DNA from: Microdochium bolleyi
Lineage: Eukaryota > Ascomycota > Sordariomycetes > Xylariales > Microdochiaceae
Reading direction: 5' to 3'
NCBI GenBank assembly: GCA_001566295.1
Contig: KQ964249.1
Span: 1,736,001 to 1,800,000, forward strand
Length of the DNA: 64,000 nt
A program made the translations under genes and the position numbers. The notes beneath the pieces were generated by a model. That model was not told where the DNA came from, searched no databases, and saw only the letters and a list, made by a program, of their open reading frames with translations. Positions 11,797 through 22,225 of the stretch are shown in pieces. Positions within the stretch are counted from its first letter, which is position 1; the number at the start of each line of letters is the position of its first letter.

Positions 11797-13629
11797 TCAA
11801 AACCAGTCAGCGAACCAATCCAGCACTTCCCAAACATGGTAGACCAGGACCGTCATGGCGAACAGGAACACGGCCGTGAACAATAGTAGCCCCAGGTCTG
11901 TCCAAGTGGTCGTGTTGTTGCAGATCCTTTGTTGTATGGAGGCTTCGCCGAACACGGGCCAAATTATAAGCCAGCACACCCTAATCATGCCGATCGTAAA
12001 GAGGAGGAAGAATTGGACGATTTCAAGGCACAAATTGAGCGCCCCGGGCTGAGGGCCACCCTCGGAGCCGCTCCTGTCCACTTCGAACTCCCCGGTGTTG
12101 TGCCTGGTCCTCCTCCAGAAGGGCCACCTGAGGCGCCATCGTCTTGCTCCTGGCTTTGGTTTGGCATGTGGATCGTCTTGCCCAGTAGTGGTGGTGGTGG
12201 TGCGTGTGGACGCACATGGCTGGGCGGGTGGCCGTGGCTCGTGGGATAGATGACGAGGTTGTACCTGCTGCGGCAGCAGTCTTGAATCGCGTCGCAAGTT
12301 CGTCGGCTCTTTCAACCTCAACTGGGATGAGGTCGCTGAACTCTCTCCTATGCTCACCGATATCGTGCTCGGTTCCGTGCTTGCTGAACTGCGTGGCCCT
12401 AAAAAAGGCAGCTCAGAGCGTGAGGTTGAGTCGTCCAAGGGCGTCATGGTGCCCGGGCTCTGTGTGATGGGCGTCAGGGTGGGCTCCGCAGCGCTCGAGA
12501 ATCGGCCACGAGCGCGCTTCTGCCTGATCAAGGGAATGTCGAGCGTTCCTGGCTCCCCAAAGCTCTGCTGGTTCTGCCTGAGAAATGGGGAATCGAGCGG
12601 TCGTCGCTCTCCCAACCTCTGCCGTTTCTGCCCATGAGAGGGGAGATCAACTGATTGCTGCTCCTCCAAGATCTGCGGGTTCTGCTCATGAAAAGGAACA
12701 TCAATGGACCGCTGTTCCTCCAAGTTCTGCTGGCCTTGCCAATGAGAGGGGGAATCGGCCGACCGCTGCTCCTCCAACCTATCAAGGTTCCGTCTGTGGA
12801 AAGGAGGATCGAGCGATCGTGGCACTTTCGACCTTTGCCATTTCTCCTTGTGCCGGGGGAAATCAATCGACTCCTGCTCCTCCAATATTTGCTGATTCTG
12901 CCCAGGAAACGGAGGGTTGAGCGGCCGCTGCCCCTCAAATCTGTGCAGGTCCTGTCTGGGGGAGCGAGCTTCGAACAAATGTTGCTGCTTCGCCCACTGC
13001 AGCTTCTGCAGCTTTTTGCGTGCTCTCGCCGCCTCGACTTCGGCCAGAGCTTCGTTCTCACGTCTAACTGCTTCCCTATAAGCCGCTTCTGCCCGTATGC
13101 GCTTGGATCGGAGGGTCATCAGGCGGTTCCGTGTGGCCGATCTGCAAGCGTTAGATTCGACAGGGGCAGCTGCCGGGTGCACCGGAATTTCACCTGTGCA
13201 AGAATCAGCAACGGTAACCACTAGGCAATCTCTAGAAGCCTGCCGGTTTCGTCGTTGTGGATGGGCGGCGTCATTTTCTCCAGCTTACCCGTGATGTCGT
13301 CTGAGGTCGATGCACCATCGTGTTGTCTTCCCAGATTATCGTCCCCGATGTTGCCTGAGAGTTGTCCGCGTAGTGAGCGTGCCAGATTCCAGTTCCGCAG
13401 CTCGTCAGGGCTCACGCCGGTCGAGTCTGACCGCGATGGACGGTAAGCGTGTCCTCTCTCTGCACGACGGGACGGCCGTACCCTCACCAGCCTTCCGAGT
13501 GTCCTCGTTCCCCGATCCTGTCCGAACGGCATCTTCGGCACCTGAACCCGTCCCGGTGTTGTAAGTATATCGTGTGGCGATGTCCTCACTGTTGCTGCCC
13601 AAGTTGTTCCGTTGATGCAAAGTCCGCAT
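11797..13629 (-). CDS. Unrecognised two-pass membrane protein with tandem 18-aa repeats, 558 aa
   Basis: I do not recognise a family. Exons 13629-13488, 13426-13289 and 13193-11797; both introns (61 and 95 nt) have good signals (GTGAGG/GTCAG and GTAAGC/CACAG) and join frames exactly, which supports a real gene. Residues 1-93 are polar. About 105-155 is a charged helix, probably coiled coil (RSKRIRAEAAYREAVRRENE). Residues 176-319 are eight tandem 18-residue repeats of the pattern Q-x-L-E-E-Q-R-S-x-D-x-P-x-H-x-Q-N-Q (nt 12948-12517). A Ser/Thr/Arg-rich linker follows, then two hydrophobic segments at about 479-508 and 527-550 separated by 18 residues with an N-linked site. No signal peptide, so a tail-anchored hairpin with a long cytosolic N-terminal arm is likely. 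Plus-strand frames through the repeats are also open because the repeats lack stops in several frames, but they have no membrane segments and no introns. Confidence 0.7.
12517..12948 (-). repeat. Eight tandem 54-bp (18-codon) repeats
   Basis: Eight in-frame units of 54 bp lie inside the membrane-protein gene. The best-conserved units (4-6) share LEEQRS or LEEQQS, a D-x-P core and an H-x-Q end. Edge units are more diverged, notably unit 3, which has lost LEEQ. Constant 18-residue spacing with substitutions but no frame-shifting indels suggests selection on the protein. Confidence 0.8.
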
Positions 13630-13668
13630 CCGGTGCGTGAGAGGTGGAGGTAGGACAAGTCGGAAGTA

Positions 13669-14187
13669 TCAGTGAGCAGCAGCAGGAGCGCGGGTAAGCA
13701 GAGACTGTGATCTTATGTGAGTCCACTGGCGTGTGGCAAGTGACTGGATATTCTGGTACGCCTGGCCTTTGGTTGTTCCTGCCATGGCTGAATGGTGGAC
13801 AGACGATATAAGGCCGTCCATCGTTGGGGCAGCTGCGTCCCACCAGGTGGCCCTTCTAACCTTCTCTTTGATTCCGCGGAGCACAGCGTTCAAGTAGATG
13901 GGAACCAGCTTGCCAGAGTCTCGGTTCCCACGTGGTGGCAAAGCAGCAGGCGAGACCTGTCAAAGTCTGGGCATAGTTCGCAATCCACAGCACCAGCGTT
14001 CCAGTAGTGCGAGCTGCCAGGCACGAGCATAGTCTTTGGCGCAAGTCCGGATAGTGTGGACTAGGTCCCTCGTCAACCTGATCACACGAGCATCAAGTGC
14101 TCCGGCGTGGTCCCGATATCGTGGGCATGGGTGATCACACTTTAGGAAGTCCGCCGACAGCAGATTAAAATTATTTATCATTAACAA
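13669..14187 (-). pseudogene. Reading frame interrupted by one TGA, unrecognised
   Basis: On the minus strand one frame stays open for about 170 codons from about 14187 to 13669, except for a single TGA near 13960. Before it comes a helical, Trp-rich segment (RDLVHTIRTCAKDYARAWQL); after it, another (LVPIYLNAVLRGIKEKVR). The only AG/GT pair bracketing the stop would define an intron of about 37 nt, shorter than any other in this window, and would change frame. No ATG is well placed at the 5' end. It may be a decayed gene, an unrecognised exon set or chance. The remaining part of 13630-14254 shows no other feature. Confidence 0.25.
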
Positions 14188-14254
14188 AGAGAATCCAGAA
14201 TGACGTATCGGACCCCAAAGGATTACTTGCGCTCACAACCTGTCTAGTGAGCCC

Positions 14255-15746
14255 CTATCTGTTCCACATTGAGGGGTACCGTTCGTAGCTGTTCCGTGGT
14301 CGTTGTGTCCAAGGTTGTTTTGGCGAAGGCACAGAATCCGGCCCTGGCAGAGCCGAAGTGCTCTTTCGCGCGCTCTTGTGAGGGCTTGTGCTAGGCTGCC
14401 TATCCTCCCAGGCCTGTTGCTGCTCGTAACGGGCCATCTCAGCATTGTTGCGGGGGGAGCGATAGTTCAGATCGCCAATGCTAGCAGCCTTCTTCAGAGG
14501 AGAGCTGGGGTGGTTCATGACACCTAGGTAGCCTCCGTGGCTGACACTGGGCGTTGCGGACACAGCGGAGTCCACCATTCTGGGATTCACACTTGCCGCA
14601 GACGAAGGCATGATGGAGCCCGGTGTGCTCCGCCGCACCGTCGATGGCCGACCATGAAGCGCGCTGCTCACGCCGATGTCTGAGTGGCGCGATGGCACAA
14701 GCGGTGTCATGGGACCGCTGATGTTAATCGAGGAGTTGTCGCGGTAAGGGGGTTTTGAACGAGCTGGGGCCTCGTTGACATTTTCGATGTATGGATTCGG
14801 CCGAGTGTGGAAGCCTCGCTTGAGCTGCACATGGGGCTTGCCAAGCTCGACGTAGCTCTCACCAGTACCGGACGCATCCGTCACGAGCTGGGTGCCGGCG
14901 TCCCTGACACTTGGGAACAGCCGAGGGTGGACAAACTTGGCATCGTACTCGTGCATGACCTCCTTTTGTACGACAGCAGTATCCCTAATCTGCCCAGCGT
15001 ACCTGGATTGGACGAGCCAGAGCTGCGCAGAGATGACAGCCTGCAACAGCAGACAATTGAAGACGGTCACGCTGGGCTGCTTGGCGAGAGCCTCGAGCGG
15101 CAGGAACACCCAGTATACAAGAATATGGGCAGGGCTGAAGAGGCTGAAGATGCGGAGCGAGATGGCCAGCGGATCCCACACAGAGAGCTGCCACACATCG
15201 TGTGCCTTGTCCGGATGCGCGCGTGACTCGGCGTTGTCTGGAGCGACCATGTCAGCGATGAAGCGCAGAGGCGACGCAGTTGGCATATCGTCCTTGACTC
15301 GGACCCGTCGCGCCGATGGTGTGGCCGGTTTCGTCTCGACATCGGCTTCGAAGAGGCGGTAGTAGCGTGCCCGTGTCATCGTGTAGAAGGCATTGCATAT
15401 CGAGAATGCCATGAGAGACCACACGACAGTGCCGACCTGCCAGAGCACCATGTTAGCTGGTTACGAATGTTGTCGGTCAATGGACCTCGTGCCGTACCAA
15501 GAATGCCACCCATCCACTGATGGAAGGCTCGTCAAACACCGAATCCGCCGCACTCTTGGTCGAGCCGCTGTTGGCCCTTGCAACTAGGAAAGCAAAGTTC
15601 ATGCCGATGCCGATCTGTGTGCCGATGGTCTGTGAATCCCAGTCGCGCGTTTCGATTTCCTCTGACAGCCACAGGAGAAAGTCCATGGGGTCCATGGCGG
15701 ACTTGATGCGCTCGAGAAGCGGCTTGCGCCGCACGAGACGGGGCAT
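14255..15746 (-). CDS. NUR1: NUR1/Mug154 family nuclear rim protein, 476 aa
   Basis: Inner-nuclear-membrane protein; in yeasts Nur1 works with a LEM-domain partner in perinuclear tethering of silent chromatin and rDNA. Exons 15746-15498 and 15436-14255, with a 61-nt intron (GTACGG donor, CTAAC branch point, GGCAG acceptor). Residues 1-83 contain the family signature: RRKPLLERIKSAMDPMDFLLWLSEEIET, given here as the pieces MPRLVRRKPLLERIK at 1-15 and DFLLWLSEEIET near 21-32. Hydrophobic segments lie at about 84-103, 176-197 and 206-227. The C-terminal 200 residues are Ser/Pro-rich and probably disordered. The ATG at 15746 fits the family start; an upstream in-frame extension lacks similarity. 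The gene diverges from VMA7 across about 600 bp. Confidence 0.85.
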
Positions 15747-16350
15747 GGCTGAGGTCGTGGGCGCTGTGTCGAGCCGTGAGTCGGGGTGGCGCCGAGTGCT
15801 GTCCAGAGTTGGGCTGGATGGCCTCTTGCAACTGTCCCAAGGCGCTCGTGCTTCGTGCCGGCGAACCGGGAGATGCGAAGGTGCAGCGTGCCAGCGCGGT
15901 GGTCGTCGTGGAACGGACTGTGGTGATGGGGAAAGTTTGTTGTAAGCTGGAAGCAACCAAAACAAAATAAACCCCTGCACATGGTTGCTGTCGAGTGCAG
16001 CGGAGCGTGCTGGGGGCAGCTCCAACAGCGGCCACGCCTGCCTGCAAGGTGGGCCACTCGTGCTCCCTCAGTGGAGTGGGGGGTTCCTGGTCGAGGTACA
16101 TCCACTGCCGCCGGCTTGCTTGGGGAGCTCTCTGACGACTGAGCAACCTCATATCCACCACCTTTACTTGCGACCTGCTTGGCTTGCGACGACAAGCCTG
16201 GGGCGCCACCAAGACACAAATCTACGACCTGACCCCTTCTCGAACTTCCTCGGCTCGAAAGCGCTTCAGCGAGCACGTCGCACCGCACCTGTTCCTCCAG
16301 CTCCCTGGAGCACTCACCGGCCCTCTTCTGTGTGAGAGACAGTTGCGACC
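15747..16350. promoter_or_regulatory. Shared 5' region between NUR1 and VMA7
   Basis: 604 bp separate the divergent start codons. Frames running through it lack domain content and intron logic; it is likely a bidirectional promoter with both 5' leaders. Confidence 0.5.
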
Positions 16351-17112
16351 ATGGCGACATCGCAATCAGAATACAAGGACCGGCAGTTCCTGGCCGTCAT
16401 CGGTGACGAAGTGCGTTGCCATTCTTTCACTGGCAGAGCCATCTAGCTATTGCTCAACACCGCGAAGATCGAGCCTTGCTGACATCATGTCTATCAGGAC
16501 TCGGTAACAGGCTTGCTACTTGCGGGCATCGGGGTATGCTATCCCCACGCCATTCCTACCCATTCGCCATCCCCAGCGCTGTCATTCGCGACTCAAACGA
16601 CGAGGCGCCATGAACTTGCACTACAGTAGCAGGAACGATACTGTTTGGCCGTCGTTCAAGCCACAGGATGCGCCGTTCCCGCTGATACACACGAACCTAT
16701 GCGAGACTCAAGCTAACCTATAATGTTCACCGTCTCAACAGCACGTCACAAACCCTCCCGACTCGCAGAAAAACTTCCTCGTCGTCGACGCCAAGACCGA
16801 GACATCGGCCATCGAGGCTGCCTTCGAGTCCTTCACCACGGAGCGCAAGGACATCGGTATCGTCCTCATCAACCAGCATGTCAGTCTTCCCCCACTGCCC
16901 TAGACCACAGGAGCACTACAGTATTGGTGCGCACTTGACTGAGCACGGAGCTGACCCTTCCTGAGTCACAGATCGCGGACAAGATCAGACACCGCATCGA
17001 CACCTACACCTCTGCGTTCCCCACAGTGCTCGAGATCCCCAGCAAGGATCATCCATACGATCCCGAGAAGGACAGCGTGCTGCGGAGAGTCCGCCGCCTG
17101 TTTGGCGAGTAA
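16351..17112 (+). CDS. VMA7: V-type ATPase subunit F, 124 aa
   Basis: Subunit F of the peripheral V1 sector, part of the central rotor that couples ATP hydrolysis to proton pumping into vacuoles. Four exons: 16351-16410, 16498-16533, 16742-16879 and 16972-17112. All introns are phase 0 with donors GTGCGT, GTATGC and GTCAGT. The protein begins MATSQSEYKDRQFLAVIGDE, then DSVTGLLLAGIG, HVTNPPDSQKNFLVVD, and ends with VRRLFGE. IGDEDSVTGLLLAGIG is the classic family motif. The length agrees with other fungal subunits (about 118-125). The second exon is only 36 nt, so it is easily missed by gene finders. Confidence 0.96.
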
Positions 17113-17797
17113 TCGGAGCGCCACAATACAGGATCTTGGGGTTGGAGTGGTGTTGTGAATGAGAGTAATGGCATTTACGAGCCGTTGGGAGCCTTGTGCT
17201 GTCTGCGACGAGCTCGACATGACCCAGAGGTAGCCAGGACCGCCTCGGCAACGATCACATAGCGTCTGCATGCAGCCTTATTAAATTCGTCTCGAGCAGT
17301 TATGTTGAAATGAAACCTGTGCATATACGACCAAAAGCGGACGAGCAGTGTCCATAAGCTGGGTCGCGGACGCCATTTCAGCGGATTCGTATAATCACTC
17401 ATACCTCGTTGCGCAGAACCGCATGCCAATTATGTACACCAACACATCACGCCGGAATGCTTGCCATTAGGGACAGTAGAGAATAGAAAACAGCCCGAAG
17501 CGCCTTGTAATTAGCTGCCTGCGATGAAACGTTGTGAGCGACATCAAAATCAAAACGTATCCTCAGCGGCAAATCTCAATGTCCCGTCCGTCTCTCATAA
17601 TCGTTTACCAGCGGGCCGGACATCTCCCCGGATCATCACAATGAGCGTTCCCCTCGACCCTAGCCAGCCGTTCATTCTACCATTGACCGGGCGCGGTCGA
17701 AAATGCAGAGCAAAATGATGCTCGACCTTCCTCCCCACCTTCCCAACACAGCTACAGACCTTCTCCATCTCGTGACATGAACCGTGAGGGGAAGCTT
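17113..17797. other. Convergent intergenic region VMA7 / NPC2
   Basis: 3' flanks of two convergent genes; about 690 bp with no coding signal recognised. Confidence 0.6.
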
Positions 17798-18545
17798 CTA
17801 CAGCTCGACCGCGTCCTGCTCGACACTGCCCCGACGGGCGCCGAACTTAACGGTGGCTGTCATGCAGGTGATGGGCGTGTCGTCGAAGTTGAAAACCTTG
17901 GCGTCGACGTGGTACGTTCCCTGTTGGTGGATAATTCGAAGGGTTTGTCAGTGGCTGCTGCTTTTGACCACCCCTTATTCTCACGGGCCAGCTCGTGCAG
18001 CCATACGCTTGTCGCATCCCTCTCGGGCCACGCAATGTCACGACCAGCCACGCAGAAGGATTGACACGGAGAAAGGCAGAAAGACAAGAAAACAGCAGTA
18101 GATTAAGTGTACTCACGGGAGGAACCTCCTTGGGGATCTCGACGCTCTTGACGACCTCGAGATCGCCCTTCTCGACGGGGCACTTGAGGTCCACGTTGCC
18201 GAGCTGCTCGCAGAAGTCGGCCGTGGTGCTGATGAGGCGGATCAGGCCGTACTTGACGACGAGCTGGACGTACGCGCCCTGCTGGATCGTCTCGAGCACT
18301 TTGCCCTTGGCCTTGATGAGCAGCTGCGAGCCCGCCTCGGGCGGGTTCGGCGCCAGGTCCACGTACTCGATCGTGATGGTGTCGTCGCCCTGGTCGTCGC
18401 CGCAGAACTCGAGCGGGTTGTCGCCGGGCACCTTGGTGTTGAGGACGCCCACGCTGCTGCTGCCCGAGAACCAGCTGCTGCTGCCGCCGGGCGCAGCGGT
18501 GGCGAGGCCGCCCAGGGTGGCGACAATGGCGGTGGAGAGTCTCAT
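17798..18545 (-). CDS. NPC2: NPC2-like ML-domain lipid transfer protein, 183 aa
   Basis: Secreted or vacuolar ML-domain protein, the fungal phosphatidylglycerol/phosphatidylinositol transfer protein, thought to move sterols or phospholipids in the vacuole lumen. Exons 18545-18117 and 17920-17798; the 196-nt intron (GTGAGT to CCAACAG) is long for this window. Residues 1-20 form a signal peptide (MRLSTAIVATLGGLATAAPG). The mature domain has NPLEFCGD, an immunoglobulin-like beta pattern with DTITIEYVDLAPNPPEAG, then FCEQLGNVDLKCPVEKG, and ends with the family's GTYHVDAKVFN and TCMTATVKF strands. Cysteines suit three disulfides. The length matches fungal orthologues (about 170-185). An extended start upstream would hide the signal peptide and is rejected. 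Confidence 0.92.
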
Positions 18546-19448
18546 GATTTCCGCTCGGTGGTTTCTTGAAGGGCGGGGTTGTGAGGATGCGAGACGTTGC
18601 AGAAAAGGATCCTGCGTGTTTCGAGGGTGAATGTGTGTGCAGATGGGAGACAAAGCCGACGGAGCTTGAATGTGGTGATTGCGGGAAACGATGGACCGAC
18701 CTCACTGCTGATAGGCGGAGGGTGACAAGGCTGGGGGAGCGGGCAGACCACTGGTGACGACAGGACGGTTTGGGAGGTGGTTGGCGGCTGATAGCGCCAG
18801 GGCCGGGCCCCCTTCCCGCGGTGGATTGCGGAGAGGGAGCGAGACCTGCCTGGCGCAAGCTCAGGGCGGCGCAGTGAGGAGCGGCCGCCCTCTGGAGAGC
18901 TTGCCTTGAGCTCCGCCTCCACAGCAAGTCAGACGGAATGGGAGCACTTGATTGCGATGTCGCAGCCACGGCCCGCTCGCTCATGATTGGTCCGCCCTCG
19001 AGCACGAAGACGTCATGGGGTCAGCTGAGAGCAGAGAGCTCCAGTATCGTGCGTACACTGCACAACGAATTGAATTGACCGCTACTCACTCACGGCAGAG
19101 CTTCTGTAGAAGACGGCATATCGCTTCTGATGTGCTGAGCATCCGTACACGGTAGCTTGTCATCGGGGGCCTAGGCATCACATCGTCATTACTTGTTTAT
19201 TCACGGTAAACAGGAGTACAAGATCAATAAATCGTTATTCATCTCATAACAATCACAAAACTAAAGCTATGATGTATCGCCAAATATCGAAACCTGCAAG
19301 CGTGTGCATCAGAACAAGGGTATACCGCCATCCGCCTCCACGCGCTCGTGCCCCCTCCGGTATTAATGTTTTGGGAATAATAGCCATGCCCATTTCCGAG
19401 AACGTGTCACCGTGATGGACATGGCCCATCAGGAACTGACGTGTCCAT
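18546..19448. other. Intergenic region
   Basis: 5' flank of the NPC2-like gene and 3' flank of the CSC1-like gene. Frames overlapping 18103-19005 on the minus strand are frame-shifted shadows of NPC2 exon 1 extended into its leader. AT-rich toward 19190-19260, where the channel transcript probably ends. Confidence 0.55.
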
Positions 19449-22225
19449 TTAGTAGTAAATCTTCTCGTCCCAGATAGGAGGGCGGACAGACTCGGTGTCC
19501 CACTCGAGCTTGTTCTTCTCGTTGAGCGTGCAACCCTCGTCGGTGATGGGGATGACCTTCTCCGTGTCGCGGATCTCCTGCTTCGAGATACCCATGCGGT
19601 CCTCGGGGATCCACAGCAGTGGGGCAGGGCTGCTGACCGAGGGAGGATGGTACGCGTCGCGCTCAACCTGCTCGGTGTACAGATTATCGAAGTCCAGGCC
19701 CTCCGAAGGAACCAGACGGCGCAGGGTGTGGTAATCCTGGTAGTTCCAAGGCTTCAGCCACTTGGCGAAGAAGCCGGGCTTCTTCTCGCCGGTCGTGGTC
19801 TCCTGTGGAACAGCCTTTTCGTGACCATTGCTCGGGCCATTGCCATTCTGACCTGTCAGCACGGCGCGAAGGGAATCCTCCTCGGCCGCCAAGGTCCGAG
19901 GCAGATTGGCAAGCAGAGGCGCTATCGCGTTGTTCATGGTGATGTGGAACAGTGCCGTGAAGACGAGGAAGGCAATCATCAGGACCATGGGACCGAAGGC
20001 CGTAGACGCAGCGAACAGACCGACCATGCAGATCTCGGCAATGTACACACCGACCAGGAGCTGCTTGAGGGCCCGAGGGTAGATGAGGCCGCGAGTGTCG
20101 ACACCAGTGTCGGTGACGAACAGGACATTGTAGCGCCATGCGAGCCAGAAGAAGCCAATACCAATAGTACCGAAACCAAGGACCAGAGGGGCAATCGTAG
20201 CGTACACGAGACCTGAAGAGAGAGTCAGCGACAACCCAACGAACGAGCCGTTGCGGGTTTGGTGCACTTACTGATGACCGCAATGTTTGTGTACACAGGG
20301 AGCAGACTTCCCCAGGAGAGGGCGCTGAGGCTCGACCACTTCTTGTACATGGCACGAGGCGTCTTGGCCAGGAACTTGTAGACGAGCGTGAAGATCGCAA
20401 AGCCTACTACTTGAGAGATGACGTTGGCAGCGATGCCCAATCCCTGAACGACGAAGTATGGGAGGTAGAAGTTGGATGCCTTGGGGATGTTCTCTGCAAG
20501 CATCGTTGGGATGCTCCCCGGGTTCTTGGCAATGCCCTCAATGACAGCCGGAGCAGCGGACGACATCGTGGTAATGAGGAAGACCTGGACGACCTGGAAG
20601 GCGAAGTACGCGTTTTGGGTGAACAATTCGACCCTCGACAACGAGGGTTCGCCGGAGAGCTTTGCACAGACTAGAAATATGGTGGTCAGCATGATAACAC
20701 TTACTATGTGGGGAAAAGGAGATGGGTGAAATGGCTTACGTCTCATGATGATAGGTACCAGGGACATCAAGATGGCGAGGGCCACGGAGGGCAGCAGGCC
20801 AGTGATGACACCAAGAAGAAACGAAGGCATCTTGTTGATAAATGACAGCCAGGGCAGCATCTCAATGAGCGAGTTGATGTTGGAAATCGCACCAACGACC
20901 GCGACAGGAATGGCCCAGAAGATGATCAGGACGGTGATGAAGGCGACGACAGCGAAGCGGCGTATGACCCTCTGCCACCACGAGACCTTGAGAGCACTCC
21001 AGACGATCTCGCCAGGGGTCACACCGATGTACTTAGGGCTCATCTGCAGGGCCTGGTGGTGAGCAAGAACCTGGAAGGCCGACTCGGCATCAGCCTGAGT
21101 CGCGAACTCGATGAAGACCGAGTTGATCTTCTTGTAGTCGCCAGATCGGTACTTCTCCTGAGCAGCTGCCGTCTCCGGCACGAGTCGGTGAAGCTCGCTC
21201 CGACTCCATTCAATGGTGTCGACCTTCTTGCCAACGAGACCGAGAGGACCAAGTCTGTGAGTGGGCCGCTTCTTCTGCGGGATCCAGCGTGCGGCCACGC
21301 TGCCGGGCTCGGCGTCCAGCTCAGTGTTGTCCCTGTTGCCCGTGTCGCCGCCCTTCTTCTCAGCCTTGATGCGCTCACCGTTGGCCAGCTGAATGAGCTT
21401 GACCTCGGCCTTCTCGAGCTTCATGGCCACCTTGTCGCGCTCCTCCACGAGATCATCAATCTTCTCGCTGTCTCCGGTGATCCAGACCCTCCGCACACTC
21501 TCACCAAAGACCTTGCGGAGCTTCCGCTCGTCGAGATACTCGTCAGGAACCGATACGAAGAGAACGGTACGCGAGGAGATTCTGTTGGCGTAGAAAGGAG
21601 AGAGCAAGAAAGCCTGTCGCAGGTTGATGTAGTAGATGTTTTCTCTGAGGATCATGTAGAGAACGAAGCCGTAGAAGATCCAGGAGACAAGCGCGTGTGC
21701 AAAGAAACGATTCTTGCCCGCCATAGTACTGGCGTCAATGTTTCCATAGGTCAAGATGTCGAGCTCCCGGCTGGTGCCGCCACCAGTAGCATTAATGGGG
21801 AACAGAATAGGCCATGTCAGGCACGCTCCGAAGAAGCAGATGGCCACGAGAACCTTGAGGAAGCGGAGGAAGAGGTAAGCATCGAGAGACTGGTGCTGGA
21901 GGGCGTGGAGGTCTGGTGTCTTCCAGAAAGCCGGGATCCAGTTGAAAAAGCCTGTCGGCAACGCTGGAGTGCGCTCTCGCTCGCGGAGACTTCCAATGTA
22001 AGTTCTGGGGGCGTAGAACCGTCGCTGGCTCTTGCGAAGGATAAGAAAGATGGTGATGTAGACGGCCGCACCAATGGCAATGGGCACCAAGGTTGAGATG
22101 AGGGCTGCTCACTGTTAGCAAGCAGGGCAACGGGCGAGGTGCAGGAGAAGGCAGAACGTACAGGACAACGACACGGGCTGGTTCTTCTCCGCGGTCGCGT
22201 TAGACCCAGGCTCTGCGTCCGCCAT
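19449..22225 (-). CDS. CSC1/OSCA-type calcium-permeable stress-gated channel, 863 aa
   Basis: Member of the OSCA/TMEM63/DUF221 family of mechano- or osmosensitive cation channels. Exons 22225-22162, 22104-20740, 20670-20272 and 20212-19449. It has a short lumenal N-terminus with an N-glycosylation site, a first membrane span (VPIAIGAAVYITIFLIL), two spans near residues 105-180, and a long cytosolic RNA-recognition-like loop (about 205-390, including VFIEFATQADAESAFQ). The pore block of spans includes LAKLSGEPSLSRVELFTQNAY, given here as AKLSGEPSLSRVEL, and the NIPKASNFYLPYFVVQG region. The tail of about 130 residues is hydrophilic. The third-exon boundary removes a stop-free 69-nt intron (20739-20671) that would insert 23 residues between MR and CAKLSGE. 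Closest in type to yeast Csc1/Rsn1; the exact orthologue is not decidable by eye. Confidence 0.92.

Noticed and set aside
12655..13224. Plus-strand frame of 189 codons through the 54-bp repeats
   Set aside because: Repeats without stops stay open in several frames. The minus-strand model gains exact splice joins and membrane segments, while the plus-strand one gains nothing.
18103..19005. 300-codon minus-strand frame overlapping the NPC2-like gene
   Set aside because: Frame-shifted copy of NPC2 exon 1 with alternating Arg/Pro/Ala typical of a wrong frame; no domain.
21056..22096. 346-codon plus-strand frame opposite the CSC1-like gene
   Set aside because: Antisense shadow of conserved channel exons.
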